From positions 102,860,462 to 102,924,461 of the forward strand of contig OY856188.1 of the NCBI GenBank assembly GCA_963693315.1: a stretch of 64,000 bases of DNA, in the 5' to 3' direction. Shown piece by piece: positions 1-11,057 of the stretch (the stretch's first letter is position 1; every line of letters begins with the position of its first letter). The translations under genes were made by a program, and so were the position numbers. The notes under the pieces are model-generated. The model saw only the letters and a list, made by a program, of their open reading frames with translations, was not told where the DNA came from and made no database searches. This DNA comes from Diogma glabrata. Taxonomy: Eukaryota > Arthropoda > Insecta > Diptera > Cylindrotomidae.

Positions 1-294
1 ATTGCTGGTGATATAAATGCTCATCATACTTTATGGAAGAAAATAGTAGAAGTGACACTTTAGGAAATGAAGTGGCTGATGTAATAACATCTTCTGAGTT
101 TGTATTACTTAATAATGGTAAACATACACGACGAGATGAAAGAAATCACCTAACATACGCAGTTGATATATCATTATCATCACCAGATATATGTCCAATA
201 ATGTCATGGGAGTGTGTACACGAAAGTGTAGGATCTGATCATTATCCAATTATCATAGAAATACAAGAACAATTTGAAACAATAATAGTAGTTT
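1..294 (+). pseudogene. LINE endonuclease fragment (Jockey-like)
   Basis: Translation from base 1 gives GDINAHHTLW, the exonuclease-endonuclease-phosphatase motif of non-LTR retrotransposon ORF2. A one-base shift near base 37 moves the reading to a frame that runs to SDHYPI, the last catalytic motif (D/H pair), before a stop at 294-296. The endonuclease nicks target DNA for target-primed reverse transcription. The 5' part lies outside the window. It probably belongs to the same copy as the RT frame at 793-2671, with about 490 bp of non-coding repeat between them. Clade assignment is inferred from overall appearance only. Confidence 0.75.
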
Positions 295-303
295 AATCAA
301 TGA

Positions 304-402
304 GTGAATAATGAAGTAGTTTATTCTCAAGCAAAAGCTTAAAATTTGAGCGAGGCACGAGCGAGAATTTTAATTTGCGATAGAATAAAATTCATTATTC
401 AC
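304..402. repeat. Foldback hairpin inside LINE spacer
   Basis: GTGAATAATGAA at 304-315 is the reverse complement of TTCATTATTCAC at 391-402, and the pairing continues inward with a 3-base bulge. The loop carries GCGAGGCACGAGCGAG. It sits between the endonuclease and RT parts of a LINE, where only a short linker is expected, so it is most likely a MITE insertion. Confidence 0.6.
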
Positions 403-469
403 GAATCGATTACAATACTTTATTCTCTGACAAAGAATTGTGTATTATAAAAAATAAAAACATTTTCTT

Positions 470-503
470 CAATTAAAACAATAAATCTTTATTGTTTTAA
501 TTG
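470..503. repeat. Perfect 16-bp-arm palindrome
   Basis: A 16-base arm (470-485), a two-base spacer TC and its exact reverse complement (488-503) form an uninterrupted AT-rich hairpin. No coding role is seen. Confidence 0.6.
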
Positions 504-792
504 ATAAATCAAATTTCTTAATAAAAAAAACCCTGATGATAAAAAACGCCCTTCTCATACAATCAACCAAGTTCAACTAAACGAAATAAGAGAATTTAAA
601 TTAAAATTTGATTTTTAAACAAAACTTATCAAAGCAATTGTGATTATAATTTGAAAATAATTTTAATGAAATCAAAACAATTTGACCAATTGGAATCATA
701 CCAATTGAATAATGATAAATTTTTTATACGAAAATTTTCATTAGACAATAGCTTAAGTTCATTAGGCTATAGGTTAGAAAACAATACAATAA

Positions 793-2671
793 TACATACT
801 CTTATTATCGAAAAAACATACAAATAAAGCTGATATAATTAAATGGAAGAGAATAAATAACTTTAATCCACAACATTCCTTTGGAATCGAGGATTATGAG
901 TTTTTTATGGAAGAAACAATTTTAAATAATACTATTTCAATAGAAATTAATCCTAGACATAAACCAAAACCTTGGTGGAATTTCAAAATAGCCAGACTAT
1001 GGAAAATAAAAAAAGAAAAAGAAAAAATATTTCTAATCAAACAAGACTTTTTTACAGTCATTGAGTTGAAAAGAGCAATTGGGAAACTTAAAATAGAAAT
1101 TAAAAGATCGAAAAAAGAAAATTGGAATAAATATTTAGAAGAAATCAACCAGAATCAAAATACAAAAACGATATGGGATAAAGTTAATAAACTTTATAAA
1201 AGAAACAATGATAAATTTACTATAATGAATGATACAAACGCTGCTCAAAATATCTTAAATTTCAATTTTCCAAACACAATTGAACAACTACAACTTCCGC
1301 TTGATTCAAATGAACTTCAAAGATTCTTAGATTAGTTTTCATTAAAAGAAGTACAAGAAATTATTAAAAATAGTTCTCCAACAGCACCTGGGAATGATAA
1401 AATAAGCTACAAATTATGGAAAGATCTTAATATTATTCATAAAATCAAGCTTACTGAATACTTCAATATCATTTGGTATACCTTTTACTACCCAGAGAAA
1501 TGGAAAATTGCAGTAATAAAACCAATAAAAAAACCTAATAAGTATGGAAAAGATATAGATCATTATAGGCCGATTTCCCTTTTGTCAATACATTCAAAAA
1601 TTATGAATAAAATGATACAATCACGGCTAGAAAAACATTTAATTATAAATAAATTGCTTATGAACAATCAATTTGGTTTTAAAAAAGGTTGCAGCACTCA
1701 TGATTATCTTGTTGAACTTTTTACTCAAATTAATAATTACAAGAACAGAAAATTTAGAATGAACCTAATAACATTTGATTTAACTAAAGCTTTTGATCGT
1801 CGAGTGAATAAAAATAAATTATTAAAAGATCTTGGAAATGAGAATTTTGATAAGAATATTATAAATTGGATTTATCTCTCCCTAACAAATAGAAAAATGA
1901 TTCTTAAAGTAGAAAGTAATGAAATATCAAACGTAACAAACAATGGACTACCACAAGGAAGCTCTCTCAGCCCCATCCTTTTTAATATATATACTAAATA
2001 TATACATAGTATTCAATCAGAAACAGTTTAAATATTTCAGTTTGCGGATGACTTCACCTTTCTAATAGCAGAAAAACCTGAAGATGAACTAAAAATCAAA
2101 ACTGAACAATTAATTAGCAGATTTATAATTATGCTATGCGAAAAAAATCTTCAAATTAATTTAGCTAAAACTCTGCAAATAATGAAAATGTTCTGTAAAC
2201 GAACTCCAATTGCAGATATAACAATAAATGGAACAAGTGCTCTGTATTGTAATAAAATGAAAATTTTAGGAGTTACAATCAGTAACTGTCTCGCATTATC
2301 TGGTCATTACAAGGAAAAGAAAAAAGATATTCAGTCAAACTTAAACTTCTTAAAATCTAAATCATACAAGTTTGGAGGAGCTCATTCAGGAGTTATGCTG
2401 AATATATTTAAATCTCTCATTAAGTCTAGGATTAGTTATGCTTATGAAATTACCCATAAACATACTAAAGAAATAACAAACGCATTACAAACTATTAAAA
2501 ATAATGGAATACGAACTTGTATGGGTTTTTGTAAAACAACTCCTATCCCTGCGATATTAGCAGAGTCTGGAGAAAAATGTGTTCAATTAGATATATTAGA
2601 AAAAACTTTAAAATATATGGCGAGAAAATTAAGTAAAAACCAAAAAATTGGAAAAGACATTAGAAGTGGTA
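793..2671 (+). pseudogene. Jockey-like LINE reverse transcriptase, two in-frame stops
   Basis: A single frame runs from 793 to about 2671, broken only by TAG at 1333-1335 and TAA at 2029-2031. It reads through the linker (KPWWNFKIARLWK), fingers (HYRPISLLS near 1561), palm (FDLTKAFD near 1770), the NGLPQGSSLSPILF motif (about 1945-1985) and the catalytic FADD box (2041). FADD is a conservative variant of YADD. Downstream is a thumb-like region with LGVTIS and SRISYAYEI. The frame ends where the reverse-strand RTE-like element begins, so the 3' end was removed or displaced. With only two stops and no frameshift over about 1.9 kb, the copy is moderately young. Confidence 0.85.
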
Positions 2672-4246
2672 TATTTTTTTTTAAGGCGTTTATGCTCCAT
2701 GTAGGTGCGTTGCCAGGCTAATCAGCTTTGAATATTCACCACGGTCATTCGCAACAGCGACACAATTACCATGGCAGCCGATTTTTTTAAGGTCGTTTAT
2801 TACGTCAGTCTCCCATTGTAGTCGTGGTCTACCTCGCGGTCGCCCACTCCCTGGGGTACTAACATACATTTTTCTAATCATTCCAGACTGTGAGTCGGCT
2901 CGTAGAACATGCCCAAACCAAGCAATCCTATTAGAACGGATACAACCTATTATATCAGGACCCTCAAGAAGGTCTTTGATCTCAAAGAACCCGGTATTTC
3001 TATACTCTCCATCGTCTGTCTTAAGTGGACCAAAAATGTAGCGTAGGATCTTACGCTCAAATACAGATAAATGCGATTCGTCATTTTGTGTAAGGGTCCA
3101 CGTTTGTGACCCATACATCACAACCGGTCTAATCAATGTCTTGTATAACTTGAGGTTGGTGTTAGTTGATACATACGGTGACCCAAGGAGAGGTTTAATT
3201 GAGTAGAAAGTTCGATTACCTGCAGCGATTCGAGCTTTTATATCTGTAAGTATGCTGTTGTTTAAGTCAAGCATTGATCCCAAATATTTAAAAGATTCAA
3301 CTCCCTCAATTCGTTCATCGCCGCCGCACATCAAATCTTTCTTCTCAGCCTCTCTTGAAACATTCATATGTTTGCTTTTATTATAGTTAATTTGCAGACC
3401 AATTTTCCTAGCACCACTCTCAAGCGACTTGAAAGTCTCACTCATAACAGCTTCACTTCGGCCGAGGATGACAACATCGTCAGCGTAAGCAATCGTCTGT
3501 ACTGAGTTTATTGACAAGCTATTGTTATTAGTCGGTAGTTTCTTTTGACGACACACATATTCCAAGGCTAAATTAAAAAGTATAGAAGAGATAGCATCGC
3601 CTTGTCTTAAACCGGAGTCGACTTTAAATAACTTTGATATTTCGTTTTCTACTCGTGCACAGCATTGAGAGTTCTGTACTGTCATTTTGCCAGTGATAGC
3701 AGTTTACCAGGAATTCCCATTGACACCAGAGCAGACCATAGAGTCTCTTGTTCGAGAGAATCGTAGGCCTGCCTGAAATCAATGAAAAGTTGGTGCACAG
3801 GTATGTTGAACTCTCGACACTTTTCCAAAATCATCCTTATCGAGAAAAGTGCATCGGTAGTACCTCGGCCCCGCCGGAAACCACACTGATAGTCTCTAAA
3901 CAGTTGTTCAGCAAAAGGATTGATTTTGGATAGCAAAATGTAGGAAAAGATCTTATATGGTGTGCAAAGGATAGCGATTCCTCTGTAGTTTGCACGTTGT
4001 AGGCGATTACCTTGTTCATGGATTGGTATCAGCATAGCTGTGTTCCAGTCCTGTGGCATGGTTTCAGTCCTCCAGATCATTTGAACAAGCTCAAACAATC
4101 TTAAGGATAGAGTTTCGCCACCATGTACAATCATTTCGGATGTTATATCGTTGATACCAGGTGCTTTATTGCGTTTTAATTTTGACAGCGCCGCATCGAA
4201 TTCCTCTTTGGTTGGTTCGTCTACATGTACCTTTGACGCACAAATA
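2672..4246 (-). pseudogene. RTE-like LINE, 5'-truncated copy 1
   Basis: Reading right to left, the frame opens with DEPTKEEFDAALSKLKRNKA near 4220-4160 and covers RT motifs ANYRGIAIL, FIDFRQAYDS, SGLRQGDAISSILFNLALEY and AYADDVV. It continues through the C-terminal signature GSQTWTLT, FERKILRYIFGP, RIAWFGHVLRA and GRPRGRPRLQW, and ends LHGA at the stop 2690-2692. A frameshift near 3685 separates GKLLSL from MTVQNS; copy 2 (20575-22142) is in frame there. Both copies end at equivalent points at both ends. Clade is uncertain: this C-terminal architecture is common in arthropod RTE-like elements, but no phylogeny was run. Confidence 0.85.
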
Positions 4247-4261
4247 AGCTTTGCTCATCGC

Positions 4262-4408
4262 CCGAGTGTGAACTTTCGGTGTTATGATTTTCCATATTGC
4301 GATTTTCGGTTGTTTGATTTTTCGACAGTATGATTTTTATTTTTCAATTTATTGCTTTTTTTCGATGTAACGATTTTCGATGGTATGATTTTTCGATGAT
4401 ATGACACG
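4262..4408. repeat. Degenerate ATCGAAAA-type repeat (reverse sense)
   Basis: Successive imperfect units of the type CGATTTTTCGATGGTATGAT run from just upstream of the RTE-like copy to the Gypsy integrase fragment. The reverse-complement form of the same pattern recurs at 41205-41460. Confidence 0.55.
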
Positions 4409-4411
4409 ATT

Positions 4412-4874
4412 TGCAGTGCGAACCTTATCCACGCGAACAAACACGTATTCGCAATTCTCATGTGACTTCGGTTAAAATATTTTACTTGCTATCGCTCTAT
4501 CGGTGGAGTAGGAATTATATCATGCATGTCTTTAATGTTTGTTCGTAGACAAGCTCTGCCGGTGAACACTGAATATCTTCCTTGACTGTTACTCGAATTC
4601 CTAAAAGAACTAGTGGATTTTCAGTGCTCCAATTATTTGTGCTGCCACGGGTCATCAACGCAGCTTACAACTGCTGGGGAAATCGTTCGACCATCCCATT
4701 AGCTTGTGGATGATATGCTGTAGTACGAATACGGTGCGAGCCTAACAATTTCGTTAGCTCAGAAAATAATTTTGACTCTAATTGAGTACCTTGGTCCGTT
4801 GTAATATTTAATGGAGATCCGAATCGAGAAATATAATTATTTACGAACGTTGAGGCTATAGTTGCAGTACACAT
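4412..4874 (-). pseudogene. Gypsy LTR retrotransposon integrase fragment
   Basis: The minus strand encodes an integrase core: TASTFVNNYISRFGSPLNIT, TTDQGTQ (second catalytic Asp), RTTAYHPQANGMVERF (catalytic Glu), then after one stop PLVLLGIRVTVKEDIQCSPA and, after frame slips, CEYVFVRVDKVRTA from the C-terminal domain. The zinc-binding N-terminus and all upstream pol domains are missing. It ends abruptly at 4874 and runs into the degenerate repeat at 4408. Confidence 0.85.
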
Positions 4875-4879
4875 ATTTT

Positions 4880-5440
4880 ACAAACCGAACAGATTTGACA
4901 AAATCCGACACATTTTTGATTTGGCTGAAATTTTTTTAACAGGTTTTATAGCGGAAAAAAAGATATTCTTGTTTGAGGATTTTTTTTAGAAAATATAGCC
5001 GTTCTAAATTTCGAGAATTTCGATACTTTTTTCTTGACGAGTTATTTTCAAAAACTCATAACTTCGGTTCTATTAAAAATAGAAAATTTTAATTTGTTTT
5101 ATTTTAAAGTATCTTTTAACTTTTAGCTAGTTTAAAAAAAATAAAGTTGTTTATTGACTTAATTCTATTATTAGCAAATTAACAAATATTATTAACAAAT
5201 TCCTATTGTTATAAACAAATAAAATGTTCAAATCGATCTTTAGACATTGCCCACCAACAAAATGAGTTTTTAGTACAATCATCGTATTCTACGTTTCATT
5301 TCCTATGAAAACGTATTTAAAACGAAACATTAAATTAAATTCAATGAATCATTAAATTAAATTAAATAAAACATTTAATAACGGCAAATAAATAGGTAGA
5401 TTCATTTAAAAAACTCAGTTCGTTATACTTAATTATAAGC
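4880..5440. other. AT-rich non-coding stretch
   Basis: No supported gene. Low-complexity AT-rich sequence with short direct repeats such as ATTAAATTAAAT around 5325-5370. A CCGAC/CTCCGA-rich patch follows at 5435-5535. Confidence 0.5.
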
Positions 5441-5581
5441 AGGGCTGCGGTGTCAGTGCCAAAATTAAGCGACTCCGAATCCAAGTTTTAAAATCTTAAA
5501 TCCGACCCCGACCTCCGACCATACTCCGATGCCGATTTATAGAGAAAATATTCAAATTTCATTTCGAAACAATAAATTCTA

Positions 5582-5770
5582 CAAAACGTAATAAAGCACC
5601 TGGGTATCTACTTTCTAATACGATATAACATATCCGAAATGATTGTACAGGGTGGTGAAACTCTATCTAAGATTGTTTAAATGGTCTGTATAGGACTGAA
5701 ACTATGCCACAGAACTGGAATTCAGCTACGCTAATACCAATTTACAAAAATGATAAACGCCGCCTATATG
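5582..5770 (+). pseudogene. Short RTE-like LINE fragment (same family, + strand)
   Basis: The sequence matches the start of the two minus-strand RTE-like copies in forward orientation. KRNKAPG, ITSEMIVQGGETL and the CCACAGAACTGGAATTCAGC segment are recognisable over about 180 bp, with frameshifts and a stop. It includes the boundary between linker and RT fingers only. Confidence 0.65.
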
Positions 5771-5774
5771 TACA

Positions 5775-6665
5775 AATTACAAGAGAATTGGTCTATTCTC
5801 CTACATATATATGGTTTTTTATAAAATTTTCTAGTAGGCTACTGACTATCACCAACTTACATTTCCTTTTTTAGACTGAGCAAAATTAGAGATTTAAAAG
5901 AGGGGAGTAAAATGAGTGTTGTAAATATAAAGTAAAGGATTATAATTTGAATAAACTGAGAGCAACACGTTTTGTATTTAATTCAATTTAACATACAGCG
6001 ATATATAAACCATATAGAACTATAATATAATCTATATAACATTATATTCATAAAACAGTTGTACCAATATAACAAATATGAATGCTTTGATTCCAACAAT
6101 GAGACTACTTTTCGGTCGGTCCGGGCACGGGAAGTGCAACTTACGTCACTTTGAAAAAAATTATTTTTATGAGAAATTTATTTATTAAAAGTTGAACATA
6201 GGGTCTACTTCATCGCTCATCGCCTCTTCTGTTTGTTTTGTTTCAGTTTTTCAGGGGTGGGGAGCGGGGGTAGTACTATCTTTGATCGAAGGCCTGCAAG
6301 GTCGCAGAAGAGAGTCAAATAAAATTAATATAGAAACATTAAATGTCAATGTTAATGCGACGGGTAATTAATGTTGAAATTTTTCAAAGTCACGGGCGGG
6401 GGGGGGTGGTGTTTCCCATGTTCTGATCAACCTGAAACTAGTTTCAATGATCTCCCCGATGTTGACTTAGTATAAATGAGTCATCATTTTTGGTACACAG
6501 TTTTGCTACCCCAAGACCTTTTTCTTCAAATAAATAAAACAGAAATCGATTATTATTATGTAGTTTCTGTTCATAACCTTCATAACCTAAAAATAATTGT
6601 GTTTCAACCAAGTGAAAGTTTTAAATAAAATTTATGTGGAAGATCAAAATAGTTTAATAAAATAT
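5775..6665. other. Non-coding stretch with G-run
   Basis: No gene supported. A run of ten or so Gs lies near 6393, and ACGTCACTTTGAAAAA (6143-6160) is roughly mirrored by TTTTTCAAAGTCACGG (6378-6393), perhaps the remains of an inverted-repeat element. Confidence 0.4.
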
Positions 6666-6671
6666 TAGTGT

Positions 6672-7353
6672 TTGACACAAGTTTGCCATTTTTCAAGATT
6701 ATCAACACCTAACCCTTTTCCATTGAAGTTTGATTCCAACGTTTTGATAGAGAAAGAGTCCGTGAAACTTCTAGGAGTTGAGGTTGAAAATAATATGAAA
6801 TGGAATTCTCATATTTTTACCCTAACAAAAAGCGCTGTTCAAAAATTAGGGTTTTTAGGACGATGTCGTAAGTTTTTTAGTAGCGAACAGCTTCTTTTAA
6901 TATACAAATCTTTTATACGCCCCTGCATGGAATATTGTTCTCACATATGGGGTGGAGCATGCTTATGTAGTTTGAAGTGTCTTGATTCTGTACAGCGGAG
7001 AGCAGTTAAATTGATTGGTAACTCAAATCTTACTAATGACCTTGATTCCTTGCAGCATAGAAGAAATCTTGCTGATATGACGATTTTCTACACATATATC
7101 ATGGATGAACGGGTTTCTGAAGAGATCAAACCGATTTTACCTAAGCAAACCTATCGCGTCATACCAGAGCATCGGTGTAGCGGCCCATCCTTTTACGGTT
7201 CAAATAATTAGATGTAGAACTGTAGCCTTCCAGCGCGACTTTTTCAACAGAGTCTCTCATCTCTGGAATTCATTACCTTCGTGGGTTTTCCCTGATAACT
7301 TTAACCCTCAAAAGTTCAAAGTCGGCGTTCATAAATTTCTCAGAGAAACTTAA
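6672..7353 (+). pseudogene. CR1-like LINE 3' fragment (RT thumb and C-terminus)
   Basis: The first frame reads LLGVEVENNMKWNSH, LLLIYKSFIRPCMEYCSHIW, VQRRAVKLIG and LDSLQHRRNLADM, typical of the post-palm region. A frameshift near 7190-7200 moves the reading to a second frame ending FFNRVSHLWNSLPSW and FNPQKFKVGVHKFL at 7353. A 3' UTR of about 100 bp ends in AATAAAAAAAAAA at 7454-7466, a normal LINE tail. The catalytic half is absent, so it is a standard 5' truncation. It resembles the C-terminus at 33235-33628 and may be from the same clade. Confidence 0.8.
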
Positions 7354-7603
7354 TTCTCAATTGATTATAATCCCTAGTTGGCATGGTATCTTCGGATATT
7401 CAGAGACGTTAATGTATAATTAATTATATTAACACTAAACATGCCTAACTTCCAATAAAAAAAAAATTAAATATTCCCCTAATAAATTAAACAACAAACT
7501 TGTTTTGTTTTTCGCTATCTTTGATGTATTTATTTAAATATGGCGATACAAATTTTTGAATGAAAACTGAAAATTAAACGAAATATTTTACAGTCGTGGA
7601 TAA

Positions 7604-7741
7604 AATAGCATCTTGTATTCGCTTAGGATGATGGCAATTCTTCACTCGGATGATTCCCTCCACTCGCTACGCTCGTTTCGGGAAACTTCATCCTCGTGAA
7701 GAATTGCCTTCATTCTAAGCTCATACAAGAATCTACTATTC
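7604..7741. mobile_element. Foldback MITE with about 50-bp arms
   Basis: The left arm contains CTTGTATTCGCTTAGGATGA and GGCAATTCTTCAC. The right arm is its reverse complement with few mismatches (GTGAAGAATTGCC to ATACAAGA). The short centre contains CACTCGCTACGCTCG. No coding content. Confidence 0.7.
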
Positions 7742-7757
7742 TTTTATACGATTATAA

Positions 7758-7983
7758 GGCCCGCTATACACTTGAGCTAAACTATGTGAACTATGCGAAC
7801 TATGTTTTTTGTATACAACGTAATTATACAAAAAAATATTACGGAAACAAAACATTTAAAAAAATAAAATAAAAAAGGAAACATTACATTCATTACATTT
7901 TGTTTAAAAAATATTATTCGCGTTAAAACATTATTTTTTTAAAATCATAGTTCGCATAGTTTAGCTCAAGTGTATAGCGGGCC
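7758..7983 (+). mobile_element. MITE family A, copy 1
   Basis: Inverted termini starting GGCCCGCTATACACTTGAGC are matched at the right end by GCTCAAGTGTATAGCGGGCC. The flanking TAA on both sides (7755-7757 and 7984-7986) would fit a 3-bp target duplication. A second copy in opposite orientation lies at 10465-10683. The TAA-type duplication suggests a PIF/Harbinger-type donor, which is inference. Confidence 0.75.
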
Positions 7984-7989
7984 TAATAG

Positions 7990-8803
7990 TAATAAAGTTA
8001 AAATTTTTGGAATAGTTAAGCTAACTCTTGTAAATGTTCAAATAGAAAAACAATATTTAGTGGAATTTGTGGTTGTAGATGATAAATATGAACCGATACT
8101 GGGACATGAATCTTGCTATGAGCTTGAAATACTTAAGCTATTAAACATTGATTCAATTAATTAATCTAATGAAAGAAAACAGTTTATTATTAACAACAAT
8201 GATGTGTTCAAGGGCCTGGGAAAAAAATTCCTGGAAATGTTACAATTTATTTAAAAGAAAATTCAAAACCTGTTGTACGTTACAGAAAACGATTCCCAGA
8301 CACAATAGACAAGAAACTAAAGCCTAAACTAGAACAAATGGTACAGGATAAAATCATTTCACAGCTGTGACTCATCCAACTGATTGAGTTAATAATCTTC
8401 AAATTGTTGAGAAATCAAATGGTGACTTAAGAATTTGTTTAGATCCAAAACCATTAAATGCCTGTATTAAACGTGAACATTTCTTGATACCAACCATGGA
8501 TAATTTTACTTCGGAATTAGCAAATAAAAGGGTATTTACAGTAATTGATTGTTCAAGCTGGTTTTGGCAAATACAGTTGGATGAAAAAAGTTCGGAATTA
8601 ACAACGTTCATGACACTATTTGGCCGCTACAAGTTTAATCGTCTTCCATTTGGGTTAAATTGTGCACCAGAAATTTTTCAGAGAACTATGGTTTTGATAT
8701 TTGGTGACATTCCAGGAGTTTTTGTCTATTTTGATGATATTGCAATTGTTGCCGTTGATGAGGAGGAACATGATAGAATCCTGTCAATTGTTCAAATAAA
8801 GTA
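7990..8803 (+). pseudogene. Gypsy pol: protease C-terminus and reverse transcriptase
   Basis: The first 58 codons (VEFVVVDDKYEPILGHESC) look like the C-terminal half of a retroviral-type aspartic protease. After a stop the frame gives KENSKPVVRYRKRFPDTID and then the RT: GDLRICLDPKPLNACIKREH, FTVIDCSSWFWQIQLDE, FGRYKFNRLPFGLNCAPEIF and the catalytic YFDDI box near 8728. Several frame changes and stops make it non-functional. The adjacent MITE at 7758-7983 lies at the protease end. Confidence 0.85.
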
Positions 8804-8874
8804 GTCAAATCGATCAAATAAAGTAGTTTTTAATTCAATAAAAAATTCAATATCGATAATCACAAGTTAAATTC

Positions 8875-9494
8875 ATGGGCCACATTGCTTCAAATGGCAC
8901 AATTAGGCCAGCCATTAAGCACACTGAAGCAATATTGAGTGTAAAAAAACCAATTGATAAACAGGGTGTCATGTGTCTATTGGGATTTTTCAAATATTTA
9001 GCGAAATTTATTCCAAATTTATCTAAATTGACAACGAAATTAAGAAAACTAACGGGAAAAGATCTTGAGTTCGAATGGAATGAAAAACATATAAATGAAC
9101 TTAATTACTTATTAAAAATTATAACATCGGATCCAATTTTAAAACCATATGATCCAGAAAAACCGGTAGAAATTCAAACCGATGCATCAAAGGGACTTGT
9201 ATCAGTTTTAATCCAGGATGGCCACCCAATTGCCTTTGCTTCTAGAACTTTGAGCAAAGATGGACCCAAATTGGAAAAGAACTATTGGCAATAGTTTTTG
9301 AATGTGAGCGTTTTCATTATTATATATATGGTCGCGAATTCACTGTAGAAAGTGATCACAAACCGTTGGAAACATTGGTCAAGCGAGATGTTGATGATGT
9401 AACACCAAGATTACAAAGAATGTTCATGATATTATTGAAATATCCACTTTTGAATATTACTTATAAGCCCGGAAAAAAGCATGTTAGTTGCTGA
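8875..9494 (+). pseudogene. Gypsy pol: connection and RNase H domain
   Basis: This continues the RT above after a damaged 70-bp stretch. MGHIASNG begins the connection; GFFKYLAKFIPNLSKLT and DPILKPYDPEKPVEIQTDAS lead into RNase H, with the catalytic Asp in QTDAS. A frameshift at about 9290 (EKNYWQ versus LAIVFECERFHYYIYG) precedes the second part, FTVESDHKPLETL with the SDHKPL motif. It removes RNA from the RNA-DNA hybrid in active elements. Confidence 0.85.
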
Positions 9495-9499
9495 TTGTC

Positions 9500-10080
9500 T
9501 CTCTCGTGCACAATTAAATGAAATGAATTGAATGGGTTATCTGACGTGATCCATAGTATTACAAAATCCGTGTGTGTATCAAAGGACAATTATGATTATT
9601 ATCGAAAACTATTGGACGCGGATGATAATCTTAAAAAAAATCTGTGATTACGTTCAAAAGGGCTGGCCTGGATATCATTAATTGAATGAAGAGTGTTAAA
9701 AATTTCACAAATTTAAATCAGAATTACACTTTGGAAATGGATTGCTATTATTGAATCACAGGTTGATAATTCCAAACAATCTATAGAAAAAAATGAAAAG
9801 GTGGTTGCATGCACCACATCTAGGTGTGGAAAAAATACTTTCGAGAGCAAGAATGCTATATTATTGGGCGGGAATGAATTCACAAATTAAAGAAATTATT
9901 GCGTCATGTAATATTTGTGAAACTTGTAAACGGAATAATCAGAAAGAGCCATTGATAAAGGAAATGAACCCAAAATATCCTTATCACATAGTCTCAATGG
10001 ATCTGTTTGAGTGTGCCGGTCATGATTTTCTCTCGATAATTGATGCATACTCAAATTACTTGGTTAGTATATTATTAATA
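9500..10080 (+). pseudogene. Gypsy pol: integrase N-terminal part
   Basis: After a degenerate linker (KKICDYVQKGWPGYH near 9630), the HHCC zinc-binding domain is clear: HAPHLGVEKILSRARMLYYW, then CNICETC. The start of the catalytic core follows: YHIVSMDLFECAGHDFLSII and DAYSNYLVSI, which holds the first catalytic Asp. The homology stops around 10080, so the rest of the core and the 3' LTR are missing. Confidence 0.85.
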
Positions 10081-10329
10081 AATTTAACAAAATATGTATA
10101 CAAAATTTTTAAAAACGTAACAAAATAAAAATACCTATATTCTAAATTAAATTATATATATTCCAACGATTTGTTTAACAACCTATTTTACTTTCGAAAA
10201 CGTTTTGATTTTGTTTGTTTTTCTCACAAAATTAATACAAAAATGAAAATAAACATAAAAAAAAGTCGAAATAATCCGAATACAATACGATTTACTTTTT
10301 TCAATGTGGAGGGGGAAGGCAAGTGGCAA

Positions 10330-10460
10330 GTAAAAACAAAACAAGTTGTAGTAACTCGCCTACCAGTAGCTCGCCTTGTGTGTTCACACGATGCCAGTAA
10401 CTGTACTACAGTAACTCGCCTGTTCAACTCGCACGTTTACTCGCCTCGTGTAAACTAGGC
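10330..10460. repeat. ACTCGCC-rich patch
   Basis: ACTCGCCT or close variants occur four times between 10350 and 10450, next to GTGTGTTCACACG and CTCGTGTAAACTAGGC. It could be the end of a decayed inverted-repeat element. The 95-codon open frame here shows no protein-like features. Confidence 0.35.
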
Positions 10461-10464
10461 ATTA

Positions 10465-10683
10465 GACGCGCTATACACTTGAGCCAAACTATGCGAACTA
10501 TGTTTTTAAAAAAATAATGTTTTAACGCGAATAATATTTTTTAAACACCATCTAATGTTTCCTTTTTTATTTTCTTTTCTTAAATGTTTTGTTTCCGTAA
10601 TGTTTTTTTGTATAATTATACGTTGTATACAAAAAATATAGTTCGCATAGCTCACATAGTTTAGCTCAAGTGTAAAGCACGCG
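10465..10683 (-). mobile_element. MITE family A, copy 2 (inverted relative to copy 1)
   Basis: CGCTATACACTTGAGCCAAA at the left and the reverse complement of that end at the right, plus internal GTTTCCGTAATG and CGTTGTATACAAAA tracts, match the element at 7758-7983 in reverse complement. It lies just upstream of the zinc-finger gene's putative promoter. Confidence 0.75.
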
Positions 10684-10783
10684 TAAAGTTTTCGCTAATT
10701 AGCCGATAACACATGTTATCGATGTTATATTTTTAACTGGGATTTGACGAAGGTAAGAAGTACGGTGTAATCATACTAGTAAT

Positions 10784-10789
10784 TCAGTT
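10784..10789 (+). promoter_or_regulatory. Possible initiator (TCAGTT) upstream of exon 1
   Basis: TCAGTT matches the arthropod initiator consensus TCAKTY and lies 109 bp before the start codon at 10893. No convincing TATA box precedes it. The motif is short, so this is a weak call supported mainly by position. Confidence 0.3.
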
Positions 10790-10892
10790 TTTGACAGATA
10801 AATTTGTTTACGGTTTCATTTGTGTGTTATTTTTAAAAATGTTTGTTTTTTTTTAAGCAATGCGGTGAGGTCGAGCGGTAATATAATCTAAA

Positions 10893-10955
10893 ATGAATAT
10901 AGATGAAAAAGTTAAAGCAGAAATTAATACGAAACCTGTTGATTCTACTCGAAAG
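10893..10955 (+). CDS. First coding exon of zinc-finger gene
   Basis: ATG at 10893 in context CTAAAATGA opens 21 codons (MNIDEKVKAEINTKPVDSTR, then K), ending exactly at AAG|GTAAGG, a strong donor. The exon is phase 0 at its end, matching the phase of every zinc-finger exon downstream. The peptide is short, charged and without a recognised domain, as expected for an N-terminal lead. The next supported exon starts at 13039. Linking them is inference: both are on the + strand in compatible phase with no other candidate in between. Confidence 0.55.
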
Positions 10956-11057
10956 GTAAGGTTGTGGTTGAAATATGTTGTAACTTGCTTATTGACCTTT
11001 TTACTTAAACGTCAAAATGAAATATTAAAAATACTTACAAATATGTTAATACAAAAT

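Noticed and set aside
10171..10458. 95-codon frame before the zinc-finger gene
   Set aside because: It covers a short repeat patch (ACTCGCC) and has no protein-like conservation.
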